64,000 nt of DNA from PALSA-1353 sp050014015 (GCA_050014015.1 JBEKEC010000015.1:18645-82644); one strand, 5' to 3'. Positions 51,106 to 61,112 are shown, counted from the first letter of the stretch. The notes: generated by a model not told the origin, from the sequence alone. Translations and numbers: made by a program.

Positions 51106-52853
51106 ACCAAGCGGAATCCAATGTTGGCCGCGCCCGGTGGATGGCGCCATTGCTGGTGATCTGCATCGGAGCGATCGCCTATTCCAACAGCCTGGAAGGT
51201 CCGTTCATTTTCGACGATAGGGCTGCGATCGTGCTGAACCCGCAGATTTGTAGCTTGAATCCGTTCAAATTCGCTTCGCCTGGACCAACGTCCATCGCCA
51301 GCCGGCCGTTGGTGATCTTCAGCTTTGAGGCAAATTATGCCATCGGCAGGCTGACGGTCCAGGGGTATCACCTGACCAATCTGCTGATTCATCTGAGCGC
51401 GGCAATGCTGCTTTACGGAATCGTTCGCCGAACGCTCTTGCGAAAGGAGATTTGGGGGGGCCGCTTTGGCGATTCGGCGAACTGGCTGGCGGCCATGGTC
51501 GCGGCGGTGTGGGTGGCGCATCCACTGGATACGCAATCCGTGACGTACATCGTGCAGAGGTCCGAAGCATTGGCAGGACTGTTTCTGCTGGCATCGGTCT
51601 ATTGCGTGATGCGGTCAGCCGGCGGCGGCAAATATTGGGGAATCATGGCCGTTATCGCTTGCGCGCTGGGGATGGCCAGTAAAGAGATTGCCGTCGTTGC
51701 CCCGTTGCTGGCTGTTCTTTACGACCGCACATTTCTGGCGGGAACATTCAGACAGGCAATGAAGGCTCGATGGAAGATTTATATCGGCATGGCCGGGACA
51801 TGGGTGGTCCTGATTGTGTCGCTTCACATGGGTCACGGCGAAGGGCTGGCTGGGTTCGATCAGGGCATTTCTCCAATCGAATGGACGCGAACGGAGTTGA
51901 ATGTGATCGCTCGTTATCTTCGGCTGGCGTTCTGGCCGACGGACCTGACATTGGATTACTACGATTGGCCGATGGCGCGGCACTGGGCGGATGTTTCATG
52001 GCAGGGCTGGGGGGTGCTGGCGCTGGCGATCGGCTCGCTGGCGGCGGTGAGATACAAGCCATGGCTCGGCTTTCTGGGCGCGTGGTTTTTTCTGATCCTG
52101 GCGCCAACGTCGAGCATCCTGCCGATCAAACAGGAAGCGGCGGCGGAGCAGCGGATGTATTTGCCGCTGGCGGCGCTGGCGTGTCTGGTGGTTGTGTGCG
52201 GATGGGGGATGGTTGGCCGGCGGCGACCGGTGCGTTGGGCGGCGGGGATCGCGGGTTGCATTCTGATCGTGGTGCTGGTCAGGCTGACCATGGGCCGGAA
52301 CGATCAGTATGCGACGTCCCTGGATATTTGGACGGACACGGTCGCCAAGCGTCCGGACAACACGCGGGCACGGGTCAACCTGGGCGAGGCGTGGGCGCAG
52401 GCGAGCCTTGATTTTCCACGAGGATCGGTCGAGTCAATGGCGGCAACAAGCCAAGCGTTAAAGGAATTCCAGACGGTGCTGGCGATGGAACCGCGCGTGA
52501 GCGAGGCGGTCTTCGCCATCGGCCAGTCGCTGGAGCGATTGGGCAATCCGATGGCGGCCGAGCAACTGTACACCGAGGCCCTGCCCAAATATCCGGACGT
52601 CGCGGCGGATCTTCTCGTGGAACGAGGGACTCTTCGGGCGCGGCGGGAGGATTGGAATGATGCGAAGGATGATTTCGTGGCAGCAATCAAGGCCAATCCC
52701 GGGGACGTGGAGGCCCACTATTTCCTGGGAGTTTTATATCAGCAGCAGGGGGACTGGGCGGATGCCAAGATCGAACTGGAAAAAACGGTCGGGATTTCGC
52801 CGAAGTATAAGGATGCGGCCGAGCGGCTGCGGAAGGTGAATGGAATGTTTTGA
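51102..52853 (+). CDS. TMTC-like TPR membrane protein (putative GT-C glycosyltransferase), copy 2
   Basis: 583 residues, paralogous to the gene before it: AYSNSLEGPFIFDDRAAI, QRSEALAGLFLLASVYC, MASKEIAVVAPLLAVLYDRT, ILPIKQEAAAEQRMYLPLAAL. It has a longer C-terminal TPR region (about 435-583, including GDVEAHYFLGVLYQQQGDWA). Translation is coupled by ATGA. The pair likely arose by tandem duplication and may form a complex. Confidence 0.72.
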   Translation: MNQAESNVGRARWMAPLLVICIGAIAYSNSLEGPFIFDDRAAIVLNPQICSLNPFKFASPGPTSIASRPLVIFSFEANYAIGRLTVQGYHLTNLLIHLSAAMLLYGIVRRTLLRKEIWGGRFGDSANWLAAMVAAVWVAHPLDTQSVTYIVQRSEALAGLFLLASVYCVMRSAGGGKYWGIMAVIACALGMASKEIAVVAPLLAVLYDRTFLAGTFRQAMKARWKIYIGMAGTWVVLIVSLHMGHGEGLAGFDQGISPIEWTRTELNVIARYLRLAFWPTDLTLDYYDWPMARHWADVSWQGWGVLALAIGSLAAVRYKPWLGFLGAWFFLILAPTSSILPIKQEAAAEQRMYLPLAALACLVVVCGWGMVGRRRPVRWAAGIAGCILIVVLVRLTMGRNDQYATSLDIWTDTVAKRPDNTRARVNLGEAWAQASLDFPRGSVESMAATSQALKEFQTVLAMEPRVSEAVFAIGQSLERLGNPMAAEQLYTEALPKYPDVAADLLVERGTLRARREDWNDAKDDFVAAIKANPGDVEAHYFLGVLYQQQGDWADAKIELEKTVGISPKYKDAAERLRKVNGMF

Positions 52854-52876
52854 ATTCCCTGCGACAGGCCGCGAAT

Positions 52877-53515
52877 TCAGTGGACGGGGTTAACCGCGTT
52901 GACTTGGGCGTCGGTGTTGCTGCCGGCGGCGGCTTTGATCTGGGCCATGACGGCCCTGACCTGTGCGGGATCGTGCTCGGCGTGGAATGAGCCTTCGAGA
53001 ATCGAAGGCCCCAGCGGGTCGACCAATTGGCCGCGATGGCACGTTTCTTTCATCCAAGCCTTGCGGATGGTCACGGAAGCGCCGCTGGAAGAATCGTCGA
53101 GTTCAACCAGTCCCGATCCGCAGTATTCAATCACGCCCGCCCGATTGGCCTCATCACAGATGAAGCACCAGTGGATCGAGGCATTGGTGTTGGCGGGGTG
53201 ATCGGCCTTGACGCCGCTCATCGGCGTCCAGAAGACGCGGATGTGCACGAGTTGTCGGGGCATGAGGCAACCGTCGAGACGCTGCGGCTGAGATGGATTG
53301 TCCTGCACCAGGACAATGTCGGCATCACCGGCATCGTTGCGGTCGAGATACGCCCGGGTAAAAGCTTGGGAAAACTCATGCTTCTGGTCGAGGCTGAGCA
53401 GGTGCAAATTGCCCTGGTCGGAGGAGCATCCGCCGAGAATCACCGCGGCCAGGATTGGCAGAATGGACCGGAGGAGAAAGCGAAACCCAGACTGGTCAAT
53501 GGATAGGGGTTGCAA
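52877..53515 (-). CDS. Lipoprotein of unknown function
   Basis: 212 residues. It uses a TTG start: GGAGG lies 8 bases upstream and no ATG is available before the signal. Lipoprotein signal ending ILGGC (Cys 30). The mature part has several Cys (LDGCLMPRQL, HWCFICDE, VIEYCGSG, KETCHRG) that may form disulfides or bind metal, and a predicted mixed alpha-beta core. No family recognised. Fourteen bases after the amidohydrolase stop, same operon. Confidence 0.65.
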   Translation of the reverse strand: MQPLSIDQSGFRFLLRSILPILAAVILGGCSSDQGNLHLLSLDQKHEFSQAFTRAYLDRNDAGDADIVLVQDNPSQPQRLDGCLMPRQLVHIRVFWTPMSGVKADHPANTNASIHWCFICDEANRAGVIEYCGSGLVELDDSSSGASVTIRKAWMKETCHRGQLVDPLGPSILEGSFHAEHDPAQVRAVMAQIKAAAGSNTDAQVNAVNPVH

Positions 53516-53529
53516 CCGCGGATCCTCCG

Positions 53530-54411
53530 TTACGCCAATCCAAGCAATCCAAGGGCATCGCGTTCGACGATTCCGCGAAGAGATTCTCGCGGTACAACCG
53601 GGAGATTGGTTCCCTGAGCGAGCTGGTTAATGCTGTAAAGCGCCTCGATGCACTCGGTGATGGAAGTGAAGGGGAAGTCGCTTCCAAAGAGCAATTTTTC
53701 AATGACTTGCGACTCGTGCGCGGCCACCAGGGCGTTGTACGCCTGCCAGGGGCGCGACAAAAGCCCGCTGACATCGGCATAGACGTTGGTGTGTTTGCCG
53801 AGGAGGCAGATGGTTTCCTCAAGCCAGGGCTGGCCCAACTGGGCGAAGATGATTCGCAGCGTTGGAAAGGTGCGGGCGACCTCGTCAAATAGATTGGGCC
53901 GGGCGAATTCCAGCTTGCTTTGCTCGGTGAACTGGCCGACGGGGTGAACCAGGATGGGCATGGCAAGCTTTTCGGCTTCGGCATAGAGCCGCATGGCGCG
54001 GGTGTCGCAGGGATGAAAGTCCTGATTGGCGGGGGAAAGGGTGATGCCACGAAGGAGCAGGTGATCGCGCGCGGCCCGCAGTTCGTCCAGGGCGGACCGC
54101 TCGGTGGGATCGATCCCGGCGAATCCGATCAGCTTCTGGGGAAACCGGTTGACATATTCGGCGACGTAGGAATTGGGGATTTCCGCCTGGAGGTATTTGC
54201 TCTTGAACCCCAGAACGATGGATTTATCAACGACGGCCGATTCGGCCCAATGGTGATCGGGGTCAGCGGCGGGGACGGTTCGCCATTGGGATTTGCCCGA
54301 TGGCGAAAAACGGAGGGACCGCTTGGCCCCCGCGCGGGGAGCCTCGCCCAAATCAAGCTGCCCAAGCTGATCCGGGGATTGCCAAATATGTGTGTGACAA
54401 TCAACAATCAT
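53530..54411 (-). CDS. Amidohydrolase 2-family TIM-barrel hydrolase
   Basis: 293 residues. Metal site HxH in IVDCHTHIW at the N-terminus, a His in MPILVHPVGQF, and the final Asp in LFGSDFPFTS. KLIGFAGIDPTE and a helical LRIIFAQLGQPWLEE fit COG2159-type amidohydrolases (decarboxylase/hydrolase group). Substrate unknown. ATG 54411 is used since the HxH motif should be near the N-terminus; TTG 54423 is less likely. Divergent from the superoxide dismutase gene. Confidence 0.8.
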   Translation of the reverse strand: MIVDCHTHIWQSPDQLGQLDLGEAPRAGAKRSLRFSPSGKSQWRTVPAADPDHHWAESAVVDKSIVLGFKSKYLQAEIPNSYVAEYVNRFPQKLIGFAGIDPTERSALDELRAARDHLLLRGITLSPANQDFHPCDTRAMRLYAEAEKLAMPILVHPVGQFTEQSKLEFARPNLFDEVARTFPTLRIIFAQLGQPWLEETICLLGKHTNVYADVSGLLSRPWQAYNALVAAHESQVIEKLLFGSDFPFTSITECIEALYSINQLAQGTNLPVVPRESLRGIVERDALGLLGLA

Positions 54412-54621
54412 GCGTGCCTGCAATCCGATAGTCTAAAGGTATGCGATGAGCACGTCAAAGCACAAAGCGTACGAGATCGGCTACCGGCAACACGGAGAGT
54501 CTCCATTTACCTAATTTATTCGGACGTTGCGGGGATTTGGCTGGAATCAAAACCGTAAGTCACGATAGGACACGGAAATGCGTTGGAGGCTGGCATCGGC
54601 AACCCCCTGCAATTACATGGG

Positions 54622-54650
54622 TTGACGAGTCTTTTGCGTTGGGCTACTGT
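54622..54650 (+). promoter_or_regulatory. Probable sigma-70-type promoter of superoxide dismutase
   Basis: TTGACG, 17-base spacer, TACTGT, then AAGGAGG at 54658-54664 and the ATG at 54671. This gives a leader of only about 15 bases. The remaining part of the 259-base divergent gap shows no operator that I can support. Confidence 0.55.
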
Positions 54651-54670
54651 TTAGGCGAAGGAGGCTATTC

Positions 54671-55288
54671 ATGCCATTTACACTTCCGCCGCTGCCGTTC
54701 CCGTCCAACGCCCTTGAGCCGCATATTGACAAGATTACGATGGAAATCCATCACGGAAAGCACCATGCGGCATACGTAAATAATCTGAACAAAGCCCTGG
54801 AACAGGCCCCGCAGCTCGGCGACAAATCGCTGGAAGAGCTGTTGGCGGGGAACTTGGCGATCGTTCCCGAGGGGATCAAGACCCCCGTCAGGAACAACGC
54901 CGGGGGGCATCACAACCATACGCTGTTCTGGGAAATCCTGAATCCCGCCGGCAAGCCGGGTGCGACGCCCGTCGGGCAACTGGCAACCGCAATCAACAAC
55001 ACGTTCGGTTCCCTGGAGCAGTTCAAGGAGAAATTCGCTGCTGCGGCGACCGGGAGATTCGGCTCAGGCTGGGCGTGGCTGATCAAAAAGGCCGGGAAGC
55101 TGGAGATCATCTCGACCGCCAACCAGGACAGCCCGATCATGGACGGGGCTTATCCGGTGATTGGCCTGGACGTTTGGGAGCACGCATATTACCTGAAGTA
55201 TCAGAATCGCCGCCCGGACTACATCGCGGCGTGGTGGAACGTCCTGAACTGGAAGACGGCCGACGAGCGGTTCGGGAAGAGGAAATAG
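54671..55288 (+). CDS. sodA: Superoxide dismutase, Mn/Fe family (Mn-type signature)
   Basis: 205 residues. Metal ligands H27 (MEIHHGKHH), H83 (GGHHNHTLFW), D167 and H171 (DVWEHAYY). The Gly at 78-79 before HHNH and Gln at 152 in STANQDSP are the second-shell pattern of Mn-dependent or cambialistic enzymes rather than Fe-only. No signal peptide, so cytoplasmic. A strong AAGGAGG site precedes the ATG. Monocistronic, with its own promoter and terminator. Confidence 0.95.
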   Translation: MPFTLPPLPFPSNALEPHIDKITMEIHHGKHHAAYVNNLNKALEQAPQLGDKSLEELLAGNLAIVPEGIKTPVRNNAGGHHNHTLFWEILNPAGKPGATPVGQLATAINNTFGSLEQFKEKFAAAATGRFGSGWAWLIKKAGKLEIISTANQDSPIMDGAYPVIGLDVWEHAYYLKYQNRRPDYIAAWWNVLNWKTADERFGKRK

Positions 55289-55325
55289 ATCGGTAGCGAA
55301 AGCTCGAAGAATTCAGCGTGAATGC

Positions 55326-55344
55326 CCCACGGCAGCGCCGTGGG
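55326..55344. terminator. Hairpin terminator between sodA and lptD
   Basis: CCCACGGC-AGC-GCCGTGGG, eight perfect pairs, followed on the plus strand by CGTTCTCATTTT. Located between convergent genes, it could serve both. Confidence 0.65.
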
Positions 55345-55365
55345 CGTTCTCATTTTAGGGGGCGA

Positions 55366-58215
55366 TTACTGGTTTACGCGCCAAGGGGTGGAGAAACCTG
55401 GCTGGCCGGAGGGGAAGAAATTCACGTTGAAGCCGCTGATGTTATTGATCCCGTCGTGGTAAGCCGAGACGGAGAGGGCAAACACGTCAAACCGGCGAGT
55501 GAGGGATATAGAGGTAACGGCGGCGCGGCCGGGTCCGAAATTCAGGGACTCCGAGAGGCTCATCGCATATTTGGCGGTGAGGTTGTAGCTGGCGTTGAAA
55601 GTGAACACCTGCGACTGAAGGGCCTGAATGTAGGCGTCGCCGATGTAATAGCTGAGCCGCGAGCCGCGGTTGATGGCCAGGCCGGCCTCGGCGATGGCGG
55701 TTTCGTGGGTGTCGAGATTCCACTGGATGTCGGAGAGGAAGGCGGTGTCATCGGCGATGTGCCAGGTGAGATCGGCACTGAGGGCCTGGCGCGGGACGGA
55801 GGTTTCCGGCTCCGACGGGAAGAACAGGCCGCGGAATGAGACGGGGTTAAGCAGAGCCGGCGGCGGCTGGTGGGCATAAAAGTCGCCCTCGAGATCGAGG
55901 TCCAGGAAATCGACGCTTTGCCATCGGCCCGGCCCGCCGCGCATCGTTTCCCAATGTTGATGCAGGGTGATCGTGGCGCCGGTGATGTCGGTGATGGCGT
56001 CGACGTTGGGATCGAAGTCGTACAGCTTATTCTGGTCAACGGTGGTGCCCGAAGTAAAAAGGTTGATCTCCGGCTGGATGACGTGGCGGATGCGATGGAG
56101 GTCGAGGAGATCGGAATCGATCGAATCGTCGATGCGCCAAAAGCTGGTGGTCAACCTCAATCCCGCGCCTTCGTACAGACGGGTCTGGCCGCCGCTCTCG
56201 GGGCTGGTGGAGTAGGCGGTGACGCGGCCCATGACGTAAGGGACGAATTTGAATTGACCGGCCGAAAACGGCCAATCGACTTCCTGCCGGGTATCGCCGC
56301 GATAGACGAAATCGTTGGCCAGGCCGGTCAATCCCTCGGATGGTAGGCCGGGGGAAAGCCCCGAGGGAAAACCCTGCTGTTGCAGGGAGAAATTGCTTTG
56401 GTCGAATTTCAGGGCCGAGGCGCTGTTGTTGCTGTAAAGGGTGAGATGATCGTCGGCGAAGCTGTCGCCGATGCGCTGGTAGGTGATTTCGGGGAGTCGT
56501 GCGACGTCGAATTGCTCCTGCTGGCGGTCGGCGTTGGTGATGAAGGGGGTGGTATCGGTTTCAGCGAGGAAGGTCAAAACCTCGGTGTCCCGTTGCCGCT
56601 TGGCGTAGAACTCGGCGTCGTACGGCATGCCGCTGTCGAATTCGTTTTGATAATATTCCTCGAGAAACGTGGGATCGGACAGGTAGCCGACGCGCACCTG
56701 GACCTGCCAGTCGTCGGGGAGGAAATGTTGGTGTTGCCAGAGAAACCGACCGCGGAGTTCGGTGGGGGGATCAACGTTATTTCGGCTGCCTCCCAACTGG
56801 TCGACGCCCTTGTCGTTCATCATGAAGGATTTGAAGTCACCCTGGAAATCCCAGGGTTGGGCCGAGTCGGTGATGAATCCGCCCTTGTACGTGCCGTCGA
56901 TCCCGCCGCCGAATCCCCGATCCGAGAGGTAATTGAGCGGAAAGGAAATGTCCAAATCCTTGGGCGGTTCCTGGCCGAGCGTTTCAAACAATCCCCAGTC
57001 GGTAGTTACAGTGAAGCCGTAGCGGCTGGAATTGCCGGATGAAAAATTGCGGAGGGGAAGCGGATTGTCGTTGAAAGTGCCCCAGATTCCCGGCCAATAG
57101 AAAACGGGAATGCCGAACACCCAGCCGGTGTCGTTGTGGCTGACGATGTCAAAGTTGTGCTTGTCCTCGGGCTCCTGATGGATATAGGCGTACGTGGTGC
57201 GAATGCTGAAGGTGGGAACGGCGAAGTAGCTGGTGGTGAACTGGGCGTGCCGGGCGGCAAACTCACCGTGGGCGATCTGTTTCATCACCTGGGCGCGCAC
57301 GGTAAAGGGAATCTTTGATTCCGGATCAACGGCATGGAAAACGACGCCGGTGAGGATCGCCTGCTGGGTCTGGAAATCGTAATAAACCCGGTCGGCGGTG
57401 AGGCGCTGCTCGGGGTCCTTCGACGCGGCGGGGATGAAGTCCACGCGGACATCGCCTTCCAGGTAGGCGGCCGTGAAATGGTGGCCCGAATCGGCTGGAG
57501 AGCTGGTGGCGCCGCCGGCCGGCTCGTCGGTGAACATCACGACGTCTTTGGCGGAGAACTCGATGAAATCACCGTTGTCGAAGGATTCGGTGAAGGAGAA
57601 TCCACCGCTTACTTCCCAGGCGCGAGTACCGTCATCGGCGTGAATCTCCTGAACGAGCGGGATAATCCCCAAGCGGATGTACCCGGCTTTGCTCGAGGTG
57701 GTGGTAGTTGTCGGCGGGGGATTTGGATTTTGCTTGGCCGGCGCGACGTCCAGCATTTGACTGGCAAGGCGAATGGATTGGGCCTGCAAATACAGGGGCG
57801 ATTGCGAAAGGTCCTGGGAGCGATTGGCGGCGGCGGTCAGTTGAACCGTGCCGCGCACGATGGTGTCGATCATCAGGGTCGGTCCGGAGCGGGTGAGATG
57901 ATTTTCGCTGGCGGCGAGGGAGGCATTGCCGATGAGAACGATGTCCAGGGTCTGTTCGCGCAGCAAACCGCCGGGCGTGGGGGTGAGCCAGATGACGGCC
58001 TGGTCGGCTTGGCATTTCTCCTCATCCAGGGTGATCGTGACCGGGCCGCGGAGCTGGATGACGTTGGTATCGCCCGCAAACCAGGTGGAGGCAGAGGAGG
58101 CCTGGACGAGGAGTTTTTCGCTGTAGGCGGCGAATTGGGCGCGAGCGGACGATGCGGCAATGAGGATAAGGAAGGCGATCAGAATCCAGCCGAGGCCGGC
58201 CCTCATCCAATGCAC
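55366..58215 (-). CDS. lptD: LptD-like LPS-assembly outer-membrane protein
   Basis: 949 residues from GTG 58215 (GGAG seven bases upstream); ATG 58206 is the alternative. Signal peptide (about 1-27, ending SSARA). An OstA/LptA-like jellyroll (about 40-330: VIQLRGPVTITLDEEKCQADQ; AYLEGDVRVDF; DRVYYDFQTQQAILTG) is followed by a large barrel (about 350-949; NYLSDRGFGGGIDGTYKGGF; GRFLWQHQHFLPDDWQVQVRVGYLS). It ends in a strand FSTPWRVNQ-stop. It would insert LPS-like glycolipid in the outer leaflet. No Cys pairs for the E. coli-type disulfide switch are evident. Confidence 0.8.
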   Translation of the reverse strand: MHWMRAGLGWILIAFLILIAASSARAQFAAYSEKLLVQASSASTWFAGDTNVIQLRGPVTITLDEEKCQADQAVIWLTPTPGGLLREQTLDIVLIGNASLAASENHLTRSGPTLMIDTIVRGTVQLTAAANRSQDLSQSPLYLQAQSIRLASQMLDVAPAKQNPNPPPTTTTTSSKAGYIRLGIIPLVQEIHADDGTRAWEVSGGFSFTESFDNGDFIEFSAKDVVMFTDEPAGGATSSPADSGHHFTAAYLEGDVRVDFIPAASKDPEQRLTADRVYYDFQTQQAILTGVVFHAVDPESKIPFTVRAQVMKQIAHGEFAARHAQFTTSYFAVPTFSIRTTYAYIHQEPEDKHNFDIVSHNDTGWVFGIPVFYWPGIWGTFNDNPLPLRNFSSGNSSRYGFTVTTDWGLFETLGQEPPKDLDISFPLNYLSDRGFGGGIDGTYKGGFITDSAQPWDFQGDFKSFMMNDKGVDQLGGSRNNVDPPTELRGRFLWQHQHFLPDDWQVQVRVGYLSDPTFLEEYYQNEFDSGMPYDAEFYAKRQRDTEVLTFLAETDTTPFITNADRQQEQFDVARLPEITYQRIGDSFADDHLTLYSNNSASALKFDQSNFSLQQQGFPSGLSPGLPSEGLTGLANDFVYRGDTRQEVDWPFSAGQFKFVPYVMGRVTAYSTSPESGGQTRLYEGAGLRLTTSFWRIDDSIDSDLLDLHRIRHVIQPEINLFTSGTTVDQNKLYDFDPNVDAITDITGATITLHQHWETMRGGPGRWQSVDFLDLDLEGDFYAHQPPPALLNPVSFRGLFFPSEPETSVPRQALSADLTWHIADDTAFLSDIQWNLDTHETAIAEAGLAINRGSRLSYYIGDAYIQALQSQVFTFNASYNLTAKYAMSLSESLNFGPGRAAVTSISLTRRFDVFALSVSAYHDGINNISGFNVNFFPSGQPGFSTPWRVNQ

Positions 58216-58379
58216 TGACAGGCTCCTTCCCGATTCGGCCAACGAACTTCCCGAGCGGTCGGCGGCATTATAGAAGTGAGGCAAGGAGCGTCAAACTGAT
58301 CTGGGTGCTATAATCCGAGGCGGTGGATTCGACCGCAGGGAAGGCTTTGCCTCGGGATGCGAAGCGTCAAGGAGCGTTT

Positions 58380-60296
58380 ATGAAGTGGTGGACCGCGATA
58401 TTTCTATCGGGGATTCTGGGCGCATGGGCGGGACTGGGTGCGGCATACGCGGCATTCGTTCCAGCAACGGCGCCGTCGGCGCAGTCCGATTCCGGCCCGG
58501 CGACCCGCCCGGCCAACAAGTTCCCCACCCCCGCTGAGTTGATGGCCAAAATCCAGGCCGCGCAGAAGAAGGACAATCCCGACGACTCGCCGAAGGTCGC
58601 CTTTTTCGATCTCTCCCAGCCGGTTATGGAGAAGCCGGCCGATTTCAATCTGTTTGCCCAGGACCGGGTGGGCGTGACGCTGCGCGTGCTGATCGACCGG
58701 CTGGAGAAAGCCCGGAAGGACAAGGACGTCCGCGCCGTGCTGATCCGACTTGAAGAAGGAACGATGAACCTCTCCCAGGCGATGGAATTGCGCGATGAGC
58801 TGAAGCTTCTGCGGCAGGAGAACAAGCGGACGTTCGTATATGCCGACTCGTACGATACCACCAGCTACATCGGCGCCAGCGCGGCGTCCGACGTCTGCAT
58901 GCTTGAAGGGGGCGAGATCATGATCCCCGGCGTGGGTTTCGAGACGATGTTCGCCAAGGGGCTTTTGGACAAGATCGGGGTGAAGGCGGATTTCGTGCAG
59001 ATCGGCGAATACAAAGGCGCCGACGAGGAATACACGCGAACCGAAGCCAGCGAGGAACTCAAGGGCGAGCTGAATAAGCTGGCGGATTCGCTGTACGGGC
59101 AGATCGTGGGCACCATCAGCACAAGCCGGAATTTGCCGTTTGATAAGGTGAAGAACCTCGTGGATGACTCGTTGATTCCGGGATTGCAAGCCAAGAGCAG
59201 CGGGCTGGTGGATCATCTGGTGGATGCCGGGGGAATGCGCGATTTGATGGGGCAGACATTGGGCAAGAAAGTGGACCTGGTCATGGATTACGGCCAGGAA
59301 CAGCGCGACGACGTGGATTTGTCCAGCCCGTTCGCGTTTTTCGCGCTGTTGGCGCGCAAACCGGTGGAATCGACGCGGCCGGGCATCGCGGTCATCTATG
59401 CCGAGGGCGTAATCGTGGATGGCACCAGCGAGTCGGGAATTTTCAGCCAATCCGGAAACGTGGGGTCCGACACGCTGCGGGAAGCGCTGCGCGAGGTGGA
59501 GAAGGACGCCAAAATCAAAGCGGTGGTGATCCGGATCGACTCACCGGGCGGCAGCGCGCTGGCTAGCGAGGCGATGTGGCAGGCGGCCCGCCGGGTCGCC
59601 AAGATCAAACCCGTCGTCATCTCGGTCGGCTCGATGGCCGCCAGCGGGGGGTATTACCTCGCCTCGTCCGGCGATTACATCTTCGCCGATCCCACCGCCA
59701 TCGTCGGCTCCATCGGCGTCGTCGGCGGGAAGTTCGTCCTGACCGATCTGTTTACCAAGCTCGGGCTCAACACCCAGTCGTTCGTTCGCGGTAAGAACGC
59801 GGACCTGTTCAGCTCTGAGACCGAATGGGACGATCGCCAGCGCCAGCAGGTGACCCAATGGATGAAGCTGACCTACGACCAATTCACCGCGCGGGTGATG
59901 ACCACCCGGCAGGGAAAGATCAAGGACATCGATTCGGTTGCGCGCGGCCGGATCTTCTCCGCCAACCAGGCCAAAGATCTTGGCATGGTGGACCGCATCG
60001 GCGGGATTCAGGACACCATCGCGTACGCCGCCAAGCAGGTCAATCTCAATTCAGGCGAATACGATGTCCGGGTGCTTCCGGCGCCGCGAACGCTGTCGGA
60101 CCTTCTCAACGGCAATGACGGCGATGATGGTTCTTCGACCCGTTTTCCGGCGGCGATGTCGTTGGAAGCGCAGGGCGTGTTTTCGCTGCTGGGGCCATCC
60201 ATGCGGCAGGCGCTCGGAACGGAACTGAGCGAATTGAAGCTTTTGCAGAACAAGCCAGTCATTCTCGCCTCGCCGGTGGTGTTCGTGGTTAGATGA
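58380..60296 (+). CDS. sppA: Signal peptide peptidase SppA (double-domain form)
   Basis: 638 residues, the long (67-kDa-like) type with two S49 domains. Signal/anchor helix at about 6-28. Catalytic Ser-Lys dyad: K212 in IGEYKGADEEY (first domain) and S422 in GSMAASGGYYLAS (second domain), with VIRIDSPGGSALAS before it. It degrades cleaved signal peptides in the inner membrane, facing the periplasm. ATG 58380 follows AAGGAG with a 7-base spacing; the upstream frame lacks support. Divergent from lptD. Confidence 0.9.
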   Translation: MKWWTAIFLSGILGAWAGLGAAYAAFVPATAPSAQSDSGPATRPANKFPTPAELMAKIQAAQKKDNPDDSPKVAFFDLSQPVMEKPADFNLFAQDRVGVTLRVLIDRLEKARKDKDVRAVLIRLEEGTMNLSQAMELRDELKLLRQENKRTFVYADSYDTTSYIGASAASDVCMLEGGEIMIPGVGFETMFAKGLLDKIGVKADFVQIGEYKGADEEYTRTEASEELKGELNKLADSLYGQIVGTISTSRNLPFDKVKNLVDDSLIPGLQAKSSGLVDHLVDAGGMRDLMGQTLGKKVDLVMDYGQEQRDDVDLSSPFAFFALLARKPVESTRPGIAVIYAEGVIVDGTSESGIFSQSGNVGSDTLREALREVEKDAKIKAVVIRIDSPGGSALASEAMWQAARRVAKIKPVVISVGSMAASGGYYLASSGDYIFADPTAIVGSIGVVGGKFVLTDLFTKLGLNTQSFVRGKNADLFSSETEWDDRQRQQVTQWMKLTYDQFTARVMTTRQGKIKDIDSVARGRIFSANQAKDLGMVDRIGGIQDTIAYAAKQVNLNSGEYDVRVLPAPRTLSDLLNGNDGDDGSSTRFPAAMSLEAQGVFSLLGPSMRQALGTELSELKLLQNKPVILASPVVFVVR

Positions 60297-60307
60297 AAGC
60301 AAACCGT

Positions 60308-60325
60308 ACGGCGAGCAAGCTCGCC
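60308..60325. other. Short palindrome after sppA
   Basis: CGGCGAGC-AA-GCTCGCCG, 12 bases beyond the sppA stop. No T-run follows. May be a REP-like repeat or weak terminator. Confidence 0.4.
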
Positions 60326-60425
60326 GGCTACACGGGGAAGTTGACCGGCCTCCGGGGTTTGCGTTTTCGGGTGTGAGGTTTATCCTTGCCGCTGAACCAA
60401 TCGCTTTAGGTGAAGGATATGCCAG

Positions 60426-60977
60426 ATGTTGGGGTTCGGTAAGCGCGACGGCGCCAAAGGCGACGGCGCCGAAGGCGTGGCGCGCGTGAGCGCCAGACTG
60501 TGCACGGATCGCTTCAACGGCAAATATCCGCTCGTCGGGCTTTACGATTGCAGCCAGCGCAAGGTGTGGGTGGCCAAGCCGTTGAGCGGCCAGGCGATCC
60601 GCATTTCCCACGCGGCGCTGATTACGGGCGTGGATAATGCCACGTCCACGGTTTGGAAAGACCGCTTCCTGTGCTTCTGGTTTTACACTCCCCGTACCGG
60701 GGAGGGATACATCCACGGCTATCCGATCGACTGGGAGGAAGCTCATCTGCTGGTGCGGATCGACCGGCAATGGGATTACGACCGCCAGCGAATGATCCCT
60801 CCGGAATTGCAGGACCAAATCGACGAGAACCTCGAGCGGCAGGTCCGCCACAGCGAGCGAATCTGGGAATTCTTCAAACGCTTCTCCGGGGCGTACCCGA
60901 TGAACCTGCATCTCATCGGCCAACGGGCCACCGATTCGCAGTTTTACGTGAAGCGCCACGAGGTGCAGGGGAAGTGA
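60426..60977 (+). CDS. Conserved-looking protein of unknown function
   Basis: 183 residues, soluble, no signal peptide. A mixed alpha-beta start (LCTDRFNGKYPLVGLYDCSQRKVW; ISHAALITGVDN) and a helical C-terminus rich in Arg/Glu (PPELQDQIDENLERQVRHSE). No family recognised. Lies between sppA and glgP on the same strand; spacing of over 100 bases on both sides argues for its own promoter. Confidence 0.55.
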   Translation: MLGFGKRDGAKGDGAEGVARVSARLCTDRFNGKYPLVGLYDCSQRKVWVAKPLSGQAIRISHAALITGVDNATSTVWKDRFLCFWFYTPRTGEGYIHGYPIDWEEAHLLVRIDRQWDYDRQRMIPPELQDQIDENLERQVRHSERIWEFFKRFSGAYPMNLHLIGQRATDSQFYVKRHEVQGK

Positions 60978-61112
60978 CCGCGGTTTCGCTCAGATCGGCC
61001 CCCCAAATGGTGAAGATATGCCGAGTAAACGCTCTGGTTCACCTTTACCGCCGGGGCAAAATAGCCGAATATAGTGGTGCAGATTCTCTATCTATTGGAA
61101 GGCAAGAGAACC

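Noticed and set aside
58323..58379. Upstream extension of sppA
   Set aside because: AAGGAG with correct spacing and a signal-anchor helix define ATG 58380.
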